Shown: one piece after another, positions 34,064 through 43,500 of the stretch
Layout: each line of letters opens with the position of its first letter
Numbering within the stretch: position 1 is the first letter of the stretch
Origin: Parapedobacter sp037190485
Lineage (GTDB): Bacteria; Bacteroidota; Bacteroidia; Sphingobacteriales; Sphingobacteriaceae
DNA length: 64,000 bases
Assembly: GCA_037190485.1 (NCBI GenBank)
Contig: JBBCJB010000020.1
Coordinates: 124,001 to 188,000 of the forward strand
Direction of reading: 5' to 3'
Notes under the pieces: model-generated
What the model was told of the DNA's origin: nothing
Seen by the model: the letters and a program-made list of their open reading frames with translations, nothing else
The model's database searches: none
Made by a program: the position numbers and the translations under genes

Positions 34064-34567
34064 CTACAGCGTGGGGCCTCCATCGGGCGGGATCACGCCA
34101 CCCCGGTTGTAGGCGCCGCCGCCACCGTCCAGGTGCTGCGTCCGCCCGGCCACGGTCTCGCCGTAGGTTGGCACCATCAGCAGCGTGTTGTGGCCCCAGT
34201 ACTTCGCCGGCGGCGTGAAGTCCGTGCCGGTGCCATCCGGGTAGGCGTCCGAATACGCCGACAGGTGGAAGCGGATGCCGCTGCCGCCCGCGTCGCGCAC
34301 CTGGTGCACCAAGGCCTCGAGCAGGGCGATGTCGAACCAGACGGAGCGGGTGTTGGGCAGCGTGTCGGTGCCGCGGATCACCACCCCGGCACGCGGCGCG
34401 TAGTTGGCGATCATGCGCTGGGCCTCGGCGGGCGGCACCAGCGCCGAGTCGAGGGGGCCTTGCCCGCTTCGGTGGGTGGATGCATCCCCGGCGTTGCCGC
34501 CGGTACCGCAGGCCAGGCAGATCGCCAGGCCCATCATCAGAAAAAGGATTCGTGTAACGTCTTTCAT
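34064..34567 (-). CDS. Small lipoprotein of unknown function
   Basis: 167 residues from ATG 34567. Lipobox LAICLAC (Cys20) followed by GTGGNAGD. The mature part includes RMIANYAPRAGVVIRGTDT, WFDIALLEALVHQVR and IRFHLSAYSD, ending GGVIPPDGGPTL. I do not recognise a family. It is the first of a tight leftward set with the membrane protein, kinase, response regulator and Crp-like gene, so it may belong to the sensing complex. Confidence 0.72.
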   Translation of the reverse strand: MKDVTRILFLMMGLAICLACGTGGNAGDASTHRSGQGPLDSALVPPAEAQRMIANYAPRAGVVIRGTDTLPNTRSVWFDIALLEALVHQVRDAGGSGIRFHLSAYSDAYPDGTGTDFTPPAKYWGHNTLLMVPTYGETVAGRTQHLDGGGGAYNRGGVIPPDGGPTL

Positions 34568-34738
34568 GATTGATAAATCTGTTGTTAGAAAATTGATTAA
34601 TTGTAACGGTGTAAAACTACCAAACCGTTCGATGCCCGTCCAGTGGATGAATATACACCTGTGGGGAATAGCCTGTTTTACCGCCGTGATGGGGGGATAA
34701 TGCCGGGGGAGCGCTTTCGGGTGAAGTTTTAGGTTTAG

Positions 34739-34782
34739 GAATGCCAAGGCGCACGGGCAAGCCCGTCGCGCGCTTGGCATTC
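34739..34782. repeat. Strong hairpin with GAATGCCAAG/CTTGGCATTC arms
   Basis: Outer arms at 34739-34748 and 34773-34782 and inner arms ACGGGC/GCCCGT form a long stem. It lies after the stop of the lipoprotein gene at 34846 and may terminate it. It shares CCAAGGCGCAC with the element near 27617. Confidence 0.6.
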
Positions 34783-34845
34783 ACTGTGGGGGTTAGGTTA
34801 TTGCGGTACCGATCCTGCACGGGCGTGCCGCCGCCCGCTGGGCGC

Positions 34846-35451
34846 CTATTGGCTGATGCCGTCGGCGTCGGACCAGATGTCGATCTCGCCTTCCACGGTG
34901 AATTCCTCGCCCGCCTCGAGCGGCTTCGCCAGCTTCAGGCCGATGGTGGCCATCTGCACGTTCCGGAGCTTGCCGCCCTCGAGCGTGCCCGATATCAGTT
35001 GGGCGAACGGATAGCTGAAGAGCGCGCCCATGCCGCCCGTCATCCGGATATGGCGGCACACCGTGAAGTTGTTGCCCGAACCGATGATGAAGGGCTTGCT
35101 GAGTTCGTCGCCCTCGTAATAGCCCACGTATGACACGGCGATGGCCGACCCTTCCTGGCTCGCGATCTTCAGCGTGAACCCTTGGGCCACGGTATACCCC
35201 GGCGCGTTGCCGATGCCCGGGGGATTGTAGTTGTCCTTGTCGAAACGCCAGGGGGCCAGCAGGTATTCGCCGGTGATGGTGGGCGGGTTGCTTCCCTCGT
35301 GGATCGCGAAGCCCATGGCCTTCGCCTCCACCAGGAAGGCTTCGGGCACCAATTCGCCCAGTTTGCCACCGGACTGGGGATCCGCTCCTTTGTCTTTCTT
35401 GCACGCCACCAGCAGCGCCGCCGCCGTCAATACGATTATCGCTCTTTTCAT
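34846..35451 (-). CDS. Lipoprotein of unknown function
   Basis: 201 residues from ATG 35451 (MKRAIIVLTAAALLVACKKD). Lipobox LLVAC (Cys17). The mature part contains EAFLVEAKAMGFAIHEGSNP, GEYLLAPWRFDKDNYNPPG and SYVGYYEGDEL, suggesting a beta-rich fold. Not assigned to a family. It is 278 bases upstream of the next lipoprotein gene in the same direction, with a hairpin between them, so it is probably a separate unit. Confidence 0.72.
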   Translation of the reverse strand: MKRAIIVLTAAALLVACKKDKGADPQSGGKLGELVPEAFLVEAKAMGFAIHEGSNPPTITGEYLLAPWRFDKDNYNPPGIGNAPGYTVAQGFTLKIASQEGSAIAVSYVGYYEGDELSKPFIIGSGNNFTVCRHIRMTGGMGALFSYPFAQLISGTLEGGKLRNVQMATIGLKLAKPLEAGEEFTVEGEIDIWSDADGISQ

Positions 35452-35519
35452 GATCTTTTTTACCCCTATATCGGATGGGGCGGAAAAGGTCATCGTTCTT
35501 CCTATCTTTGCGGTGAGAA

Positions 35520-36338
35520 TCAAATCTCCGGCCTATCCCCGCCCCGACACAAGCTTCCTGAACCACAGCTCGAATACGGGATCGAGGAAGTAGGAAACAC
35601 CGTTGCTTCGCTATTTATCCAAACCTTATGAGACAGTTGCTGCACGTAGTAGGAATGATCCTGCACCAGGGCTGCCAGCTTATCCGCCAGCTCTTCGCTG
35701 ATGCTTTTCCCTGTCGCCTCAAATTTGCCGGTTATGAATTCTACCCAGTCTTCCCGGCTTATCTTGCTTGGGTAGATCACGTCCCCAAACTTGTAAAAGG
35801 GCATGGATTGACGCTCGAAAAGCTCCATCATCATGTGTTGCTGGCTCCCGTACAGGCAATAACTTACGCGTTGCTGGTGCTGCCATTCGCTACTTAACCT
35901 TTTCTGGAACAATAAGGGATCACGGAATATGCCCATGTTCTGGAACTCATCGATGCATACGATGATGTGCAGGTTCTTCTCCTCGGCTATTTTTTCGGGA
36001 AGATTCAATATTTCCTTGTAGTGGCGTTCCAAGTCCCGCCAATGCAGCCACTCCTCCACTTTGTTTCCGGTAGCCTTGATGGTTTCCGTGGCCAACAATT
36101 TATAAAACTCTTCTTCGTCCCTGATTCCCAACAGATCCATTTCCACGATCCGGAGCTTTTTGCTCGCCACCTCACTCGCCACCCGCTTTACCAACGACGA
36201 TTTCCCCCACCGTCGGGATGAAATCAACATGGCATTGACTTGATTGTCGAAGTTATCCTTCAATCGCTTTATCTCCTTTACTCTATTGGTAAAGCATGCT
36301 GAACTCGCCGTTCTTCCGAATAAAAAGGGACTTTTCAT
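35520..36338 (-). pseudogene. ATPase_2-like AAA protein, internally deleted and frameshifted
   Basis: The open frame gives 272 residues from ATG 36338: MKSPFLFGRTASSACFTNRV, P-loop SRRWGKSSLV (about 41-50) and Walker B IIVCIDEFQNMG. Near HSYYVQQLSHKVWINSEA the family should continue for over a hundred residues. Instead the frame runs into non-family text, while another frame of the same DNA reads VSYFLDPVFELWFRKL and stops, which is the expected C-terminal phrase of these proteins. So an internal segment appears lost together with the frame. Confidence 0.65.
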
Positions 36339-36360
36339 GCACAAAGACGATGACTATTTG

Positions 36361-36405
36361 TTACCAAGTGGTAAGTTACCGATTGGTAAGTTACCACTTG
36401 GTAAG
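36361..36405. repeat. Three tandem 15-base palindromic repeats
   Basis: TTACCAAGTGGTAAG, TTACCGATTGGTAAG and TTACCACTTGGTAAG follow each other, each a near-perfect dyad (TTACC...GGTAA). They sit 22 bases upstream of the ATPase start on its leader side and could be an operator array or a slipping repeat. Confidence 0.75.
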
Positions 36406-37225
36406 TTTATGGATTACGGAAACCCGATGTTGCGTTACCGCTCATGTTGCGCCAAGCTGTATGGCTTTTTCGGGTACTACCACGTCCTGCAGGACATCAC
36501 GGAGGTTTCCAAGCCGCCGCTGGGCGCGTTGCCGCTCATGCTGGTGAAGGGCATCAACGACCTGAAGGCGGCCAGTGCGGAAAACAGCCGTATGCTGTTC
36601 CGGCTGCGGTGCTCGCCGGCCATCTCGCCGTTGCGGCAGTTCCAATCACACCATCCGGCGGACTTAGGCCATGAACTCGCGCTTACTCCCGCTCCACGAG
36701 GTTGTCCACGTAGTGCCGTACGCCCAAAAACCGCCGGTACAGCACAACGTCGATACTTACCCGAAAGATGCGCTTGATTGTCCTTCAATAATTCGCCATG
36801 TTCGACATCATTGAGTAGATAATAGTTGGATAGCACCACAAAGGCAGCCACTTCGTTAGGTAAATCCAAATTCTGCCCATGAAGTTGTCCGGATTCGTAT
36901 AGGCACACGCGGCACGCGTGCGCCAGCGTAGGTGCAATGTATGTTACGCAACGTCCGTCCCTATGGCCTCTTGCGCCGCATTACCAAATTGCCATAAATT
37001 AGCAGGACAATGGTAAACTTCTACTTATGATATACTGCAAGATCATTTCTTCCGCGACGCTTATTAGGTCGCTTATAATCCAATAACTTGTAAATCGGGA
37101 CATTGAAGGTTCAGGATACAACATATACTCAACGCTTTGCGCAAACAGGCCAAGCCGAAAACCTGTAAAACAGAGTAGGCAATAATTTAAAGTTTAGCTT
37201 TTTGATGTATAAAAGCACGTGTATT
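36406..37225. other. Gene-poor boundary zone with relics
   Basis: About 800 bases without a convincing gene. A G+C-rich part (to about 36770) has fragmentary protein-like text in both directions, such as VSIDVVLYRRFLGVRHYV on the minus strand ending in a stop. It then changes to AT-rich DNA leading into cassette B. This looks like the left junction of the AT-rich island. Confidence 0.5.
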
Positions 37226-37546
37226 ATGAAAACTATGAAAATGATTTTTGCAAGTCTGACGGTTGTCGCTTTACTTTTTGCAGGATTTGCGTTCTCCTCA
37301 GACAATGAGACGAAATCTACTACTAATGACAAGAAAGTGAAGGTACTTGCACAGGAGAGATTTGGTAATGTTGGAGGTGGCAATTACGTTAAAATAGGCG
37401 CAACAGATCCTACTGGTTCCTGTGAAGAAGCAGATGATAACCCTTGCGTAATTTTGGCTGAAACAGAAATGACAGAGTTCAACATTGATGATGCCGGAGC
37501 ACCTGCATGGACGCCGGAGCCAGGTTCAGCACAAGCGCTTTATTGA
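37226..37546 (+). CDS. Small exported two-cysteine protein, cassette B (DUF6520-like)
   Basis: 106 residues from ATG 37226 (MKTMKMIFASLTVVALLFAG); the earlier TTG/ATG starts are less likely. A signal peptide is followed by a polar mature part with GNVGGGNYVKI and then GSCEEADDNPCVI, two cysteines seven residues apart with PC-x-I, and an acidic C-terminus. The same motif occurs in the product of 24470-24979. It converges on the SusC-SusD-TlpA operon of cassette B across a terminator. Function unknown. Confidence 0.75.
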   Translation: MKTMKMIFASLTVVALLFAGFAFSSDNETKSTTNDKKVKVLAQERFGNVGGGNYVKIGATDPTGSCEEADDNPCVILAETEMTEFNIDDAGAPAWTPEPGSAQALY

Positions 37547-37567
37547 TGCTTTTCCAATTTAGGAATG

Positions 37568-37593
37568 AAGTCCGAGCCTAAGAACTCGGACTT
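37568..37593. terminator. Bidirectional terminator between convergent cassette B genes
   Basis: AAGTCCGAG (37568-37576) pairs with CTCGGACTT (37585-37593), followed by T-rich DNA. It lies between the stops of the small-protein gene and the TlpA gene. Confidence 0.75.
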
Positions 37594-37599
37594 TATCTT

Positions 37600-39123
37600 T
37601 CACAAATTAGAGTTTACATTTTCCTTAATAAGTTGGATTAAGTATTCACCTTTATCACTTCTTATGTCTTTTGGTCTTGCAGATAACAATATTCCCTTCT
37701 TACCTATGACCATTAGCTGGGGAAAACCTGTAATCCCATAATGAAGGACAAAAGGATCATTTCTTCCGCTTCCAATCCCGCTTGTTTTAAGATGAATTTG
37801 CCCAGGACATGTATACTTTTCACTTGCCAAACCCTTTCTCCAGGTTTCATAGCTTGAATCCACGCTTACACTAAGAAAGGTGACGTCTCTATTTTCCTTA
37901 AATTGTTCTATAATTGGTTTCAAGATAGGCGGTATATTCGTGCAAGGCTTGCACCCCGTAAACCAAAAATCTAATACAATTAATTTGTCGGCATAGTCTG
38001 AAAGCGTGTGCTCCTTTCCGGCTTCGTCGACAAAGCTGAAAGGAAAAGCCATTGCCCCAACAGAGAATTCCTGTTTATACTTTTCTAAAGCACAACGATA
38101 CTCGGCGTCCTTGATGATAGATATGGCTTCGGGCAATAACCTTAACGCCTCATTATGTTGTGGTCTACTGTACTTAGTAGTAAAGAGGGTATAAAGAACA
38201 CGATCTCGTAGAATTCCAGAATAACTTTCCTTACAGCGATCATAAATCCATTCAAAATAGGATTTAGTTGACTGAGTACCGACAGTTTGATTATACTCAT
38301 ATTCAATGCCATTTAATAAAATTAAAAAATCAGGGTACGACGGGCTTTGGCTTAACGTAGGATCCTCTCGTAGAATTGAAACAGGATTCATGGTATGCTC
38401 CCTCCAAAAATCGACTATTTCTTCCTTTTTTCTCTGAAGAGATGTTCTGGTTAAAATATAATTAAGTCTATAAACCAACCAATACTTCCGTAAAGCAATT
38501 TCGTTATTACGTATTTGTCGAAGGATACTTTCTTCCACATATCCAGTAAAACTCTCTATAATTGCACTTCGGTTCATCTGATGACGTTCTTCTGTTTTTA
38601 TTAAATCCGTATAGGGTTGCGCGGGTGCCGATGGAGTATAATAAAACCCTTTCATTTCGATAGGTCCATCACCATATCGGTTTAATAAATATTGGCAGTT
38701 TAGTTTCTCAGAACCCCTGCCCGAAAATAGTGCATTGTTACCTTCAACATTGATAGACAGAAATACGCTATCTCCCTTCTCGGATAGGTATGGCGTCATC
38801 ACAAAATCCCGATTTAGTTTGCTAATGTAAGTTTCTCCGGAATAAACTTGAATGGAAAAATAAAACAGATCCGAAGGAGCTTCAAAATCAATTGTGAATT
38901 CCCCGTTTCGATTCATTTGAACATGGATGACTGTATCTGGTAATTTGCCTCTATGTAAGAGGAGGTTTTTGTTTAGTAGTAATGAAACCTTATTTGTATC
39001 TTCTAATTGAAGACCTTTGATTGCGCCTGAAATCCGATTGGTGTACGATTGAGAGGTTACTGTACCATTTAGCAATAGTGTGAAAATTGTAATTAGAAAT
39101 AAGAATCTCTTTTTAATTGCCAT
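37600..39123 (-). CDS. TlpA-like thioredoxin with large N-terminal domain, cassette B
   Basis: 507 residues. Signal peptide FLFLITIFTLLLNGTVTSQ. The N-terminal part (about 30-350) is an extracytoplasmic domain like those preceding TlpA modules in Bacteroidota, with beta-rich text then helices. The C-terminal thioredoxin domain has KLIVLDFWFTGCKPC (CKPC active site) and a cis-proline site FPQLMV. It probably acts as a disulfide reductase or isomerase facing the periplasm. Two bases separate its ATG from the SusD stop. The AT-rich composition matches SusD and the SusC barrel. Confidence 0.88.
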   Translation of the reverse strand: MAIKKRFLFLITIFTLLLNGTVTSQSYTNRISGAIKGLQLEDTNKVSLLLNKNLLLHRGKLPDTVIHVQMNRNGEFTIDFEAPSDLFYFSIQVYSGETYISKLNRDFVMTPYLSEKGDSVFLSINVEGNNALFSGRGSEKLNCQYLLNRYGDGPIEMKGFYYTPSAPAQPYTDLIKTEERHQMNRSAIIESFTGYVEESILRQIRNNEIALRKYWLVYRLNYILTRTSLQRKKEEIVDFWREHTMNPVSILREDPTLSQSPSYPDFLILLNGIEYEYNQTVGTQSTKSYFEWIYDRCKESYSGILRDRVLYTLFTTKYSRPQHNEALRLLPEAISIIKDAEYRCALEKYKQEFSVGAMAFPFSFVDEAGKEHTLSDYADKLIVLDFWFTGCKPCTNIPPILKPIIEQFKENRDVTFLSVSVDSSYETWRKGLASEKYTCPGQIHLKTSGIGSGRNDPFVLHYGITGFPQLMVIGKKGILLSARPKDIRSDKGEYLIQLIKENVNSNL

Positions 39124-39125
39124 GT

Positions 39126-40514
39126 TTATCTCAAATTTTGTTGTATATTACTTGCACTAATTTCATCGTCCGGGATTGGAAATACATACCGTGGATCATT
39201 CGGTGGTAAAATATATTCCACGCCGTTTAATGTTCGCCTCAATACTATATCTGCACCCATCTTATTTAATCTTTTGATGTCACTCCACCTTAATCCTCTC
39301 CAAATTAATTCCTTTTGCCGCTCTATAATAATTAGGTCAATCGCTTCACTTGAATTTGATGCTAATTTTGGAATAAAATCTTCGGTGTTTTGGTATCTTT
39401 TTAGCAAAAGTCGATTAAGCCAGTCCATTGAATTGATTATATCTCCGCGCCTAGCCAGACATTCCGCTTTTATCAAATAAACCTCATCTACCGCTAATCC
39501 GTGGAAGGGCCTTGTGCTGCTATTTAAGTATCCCCTTTTAGGACGAATATTTCCCCCTGGATTTTGAGCAAAATACAATGTGCGTCTTAAATCATTTGAT
39601 TCGTACATATTCAGTATATTATCATTGATTGTAACTGCTCTATTCGTGGCGGAACTTAATGTAATTGTGTATAGGTTTATTTGGACGGCACTAAATAGTA
39701 CTTCGTCATTGTCATCGGCGAAAGGACCTTCATCAGTCTTTGATAAACTATTATAATCCATCAGTTTATCATAAATACTTAGTGAACGGTCGGCATGTAT
39801 TTCAGCTTCCACATATTTATTCATGCTAGTGTAAATTCGTGCCAACAGCGCGTTTACAGCTACCTTCGATGGCCTATTTCGCCGTGTTGGATGGAAAAGG
39901 TCTGGCAGCAGTTCACCTGCCTGTTCTAAGTCGCTAATAATAAAATCATAAGATTCCTGAACAGAAGATCGTTGTTTTACTTCGTCAACGTTTGGGCTTG
40001 ATCGAAGCGGAACGCCTAAATCCGTATTAGCGGTCGCCGGATCGTACGCAGGAGAAAATGTCCTGAGCAAGTCATAATAAGCGTATGCTCTAACAAACAA
40101 TGCCCATCCTTTAATAAAGTCTCGTTCGGAAGAAGATGGAAACTGTCCCTCTTCTATGGTTTGAAGAACATTATTTGCAAAAAAAACTGATTGATAAGGC
40201 CAGTTCCAATCGCGAATTTCCAACGTTCCCTCGTAGAGGTCTTTTGACCAGATATAGGAATTGCGTTCAACAACGGTAGAGGTTCCCTGCCAAGCTGCGT
40301 AGTCAACAAACTCGTATTCATCCCCAGCCATCTGACCAAGTGCAGAAGTATAGTTAACCAGGTTAGTGTTGTCCAATAATTTAGATAATTGATCCAATTC
40401 TTCTGGAAAAATGAGGTTCGTGCTGGGTTTGACATCTAAAAACGAACCTGAGCAGCTTCCAAAAGATATAGCTACAATAATCAGTAACCTTATAAGTGAT
40501 TTCATCCTGTTCAT
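39126..40514 (-). CDS. SusD/RagB-type surface lipoprotein, cassette B
   Basis: 462 residues with lipobox ISFGSC (about Cys20) followed by SGSFLDVKPSTNLIFPEELD, a standard SusD opening. FIKGWALFVRAYAYYDLLRT matches the helical core, and FPIPDDEISASNIQQNLR the C-terminus. It should bind the ligand for the SusC encoded 2 bases upstream. Strongly AT-rich: 39601-39660 has 20 G+C in 60 bases. Confidence 0.92.
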   Translation of the reverse strand: MNRMKSLIRLLIIVAISFGSCSGSFLDVKPSTNLIFPEELDQLSKLLDNTNLVNYTSALGQMAGDEYEFVDYAAWQGTSTVVERNSYIWSKDLYEGTLEIRDWNWPYQSVFFANNVLQTIEEGQFPSSSERDFIKGWALFVRAYAYYDLLRTFSPAYDPATANTDLGVPLRSSPNVDEVKQRSSVQESYDFIISDLEQAGELLPDLFHPTRRNRPSKVAVNALLARIYTSMNKYVEAEIHADRSLSIYDKLMDYNSLSKTDEGPFADDNDEVLFSAVQINLYTITLSSATNRAVTINDNILNMYESNDLRRTLYFAQNPGGNIRPKRGYLNSSTRPFHGLAVDEVYLIKAECLARRGDIINSMDWLNRLLLKRYQNTEDFIPKLASNSSEAIDLIIIERQKELIWRGLRWSDIKRLNKMGADIVLRRTLNGVEYILPPNDPRYVFPIPDDEISASNIQQNLR

Positions 40515-40516
40515 AA

Positions 40517-43500
40517 TTAAAAACGTGCGTTTAATCCTATTGATATGTTACGGGTTTGCCTCATATTAGGGCTATCTGGGTCAAGATCAAATTGGTTGGC
40601 TTTCCAAATCAAACCGAGGTTACTTGTGTAAACAAAAGCAGATAAGCTCCCAATATGGATAGCTGTGGCATATCTATTTGGTACGGAATAGCTAAATCTT
40701 ACATCTCGCAGACGTACATGATCTGCCTTGTAAACGTGAATATCGGAATTTGTGTAAAAGTTGATCCTCTGATTATTTACAGGGTAAAGTAAAGAAGGAA
40801 CGTTTGTTATAAGTTCATCACCAGGTTCTTTCCAACGTTTATTATAATCGGAATGCTGAGTCCTTGATAAGGTAGTTGTGTAAGGATTACCTAATGCATT
40901 TGTATTTCGCAAAACGTATCCTCCCTTATAGGATACCATGAATGACAACTCAAAACTGTTCCATGAGAGGGTATTCATCAGTGAACCAAAAACCACGGGG
41001 GTCCTGGGACCGTTATAAGTAATGTTATCTCGATTTCTTGAATTGAGCATCGCGGCGTAGTCTGTACTTACTTCTCCGTCCAGGGATCCTTTGGGCGCTC
41101 CTGTGTTATCTAAACCATCCCATTTAAAACTAAATAGGGCGCTATATGGATAATCCACAAATGGACCTCCGTAGTTGGCTGCATTCGATACCTGAAGATT
41201 TGTTCCGGGTTGTACATGATAGGTGGCAACCTTATCTTTTACATAATTGAAAAGCAGCATTGACGTCCATCTGAAGCTCCTGTCAATATTTATGGTATTG
41301 ATCACGATGTCCAAGCCCCTCGTTTTTAGGTTGGCGGTGTTGCCTGTCATATTAGTCACGCCGGTTTGTGGCGCTACTGCCGTTGCCCCCAATAAGTCCA
41401 TTCCATGCTTGTGGTAGTATTCAATTGATCCGGAGATTCTGTTTCCTTTCAAAGCGAAGTCAGCACCAATATTGATGTTTTTTACTTTTTCCCAGCGTAG
41501 CGATGGATTTGGAGGGTTAGTGATATAATGCACGGGGTACCCTCCAATACTGGTTGTCATCGAACCAAGATTTAGTAAGGCGGATACCGTATTGTCTACA
41601 TTACCATTGTAACCAAAAGTCGACCGAAAGGAAAGTACCGGAAGGAATTCAAGGTTGTAAAAAGGTTCTTTTGAAGCCTGCCAAAGGGCACCGATACTCC
41701 ATAAAGGTACACCTTTGTTATTGCTATGTACACCAAATATATTGGATTGATCCTTCCGTGCGCTGGCGGATAGCGTATAGCGGCTTAGGTATGTGTAGGA
41801 TACGTTACTATAATACGATATTTTTCGATCCACATTGCCGGAGTTGTTGATTCCTGTTGGGATCGTACTTGATCCACTGCCGACATATCGCGGATAGGTT
41901 CTGCTGAAGTCTATGGTATTGTTTGTATTTGTACCTGTCGATGGATTGTATCCGTACAAAGTCAGGGAACCTGCATCTGAAGTAAATTCAGATATTTCGG
42001 TGCCTGCAATACCAGTTATGTTATGGTGCTGGGCGAAATTTTGATCCACGTTAACCTGAAACCGGCCAAAATTACTTTTAAGTGTAGTTTTTCTGTTTTG
42101 GACAATGTCTCCGATTTCTATCGGTCGTATAATAGCTCCCGTTGTAGGATTTATGGACGAGATTTCATTAATCCGGTTTCGTGTGTCATAAGAGTTTTTG
42201 TCATCCAATCGCCGATAATCCTCAAATCCGTTTTGATACGTGTGAAAAGCGGAGATGCTTACTGATGGTAAAATTTTGAATGTTACATGGTTCTGGAGAC
42301 GAAAGTTTAATGCGGAGCTGAAAACATTTGGTCTGAATTCATCTAATGGCCGATAATACCAGTCCAATAAACCTTTATCTTGCTGGGCTTCTATGTAAGA
42401 GAAACGGTGATTCAAAGGTACAGGTAACGGGTTATCGCTATCATCAGCCAGGTCGAGATAGGGGTAGTATCCGAAGGGTGTATGCAGTCCGGACCCCGAT
42501 TCGGATTTGTTATGGGTAAATTGAAGTCCTGAAACCACTACTAGCCGGTTCTTAAATAACTGATAGGTGTTTTGTCCGTTAATGGAAACACGCTCAAAGC
42601 TATTCTGAACGTCCTGTTGTAGGTTCTTGTCATACCCACCTGAGAGATAATATTTTTGATTTTCGCTCCCACCTGATATGTTCAAATTGTATTGCTGATT
42701 AACGGGTACCCGGTAGAAATATTCCAATAGATCATCCCGGGTGTCGTACTGGCTAAGCGAATCCAGCATGGCATCACGTCGGGCTAAGTCGATCTGGTCA
42801 TTGCGATGCCTCAGTAAAATTTCTACGGCGGGAGATAAGGCACCGAATCCGTTATTGATAATCGTATTATAAGCACCACGCTCAAAAAGAAAGGTTTCAA
42901 TTTCAATATATTCCTGGCTGGATAAACCGCGTTGCGTATATAGCCGGGGTTTCTGTCCGACGGTTACGTTACTTACTAAATTGATGTTGGCCCTTTGATT
43001 AAACTGCCCTGATTTTGTTGTTATGACGATAACACCATTACCCGCACGTGTACCCCAGATGGATGCTGCTGCTGCGTCTTTTAACACGGTGATTGAGGCA
43101 ATATCATTGGGATTAACACTGCTTAGATCACCGTTGTAAGGAAAATTATCTAACACAATCAATGGGTTTGCGTCTCCATTTATCGTACTTCTTCCTCTAA
43201 TGCTGATCGCGGAGCCATTGAATGAGCCACCGGTCGGAAGCGATTTATTGAAAATCAGACTGCTGGTCACACCGTCCAATCGCTCTAAAATATTGGTGGT
43301 CACACTCCTGTTTAAGATTGCACTGTCGATCTGCACAAAGCTGCCTGTAACCCGTTCTTTGGGCAGTGCCTGATAACCGGTACTTACAACTACTTCCGAT
43401 AATTCGTTGACAATCTGTCTCATAATGATATTAATCTCCGGCGTATTAGCTGGCACCTTGATGGTTTCGTGCCCCATAAGCCGGAAGACCAAATTAGCCC

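Noticed and set aside
36477..36908. 143-codon minus-strand frame in the boundary zone
   Set aside because: The text changes character midway and another frame carries a better C-terminus; most likely relic DNA rather than a gene.
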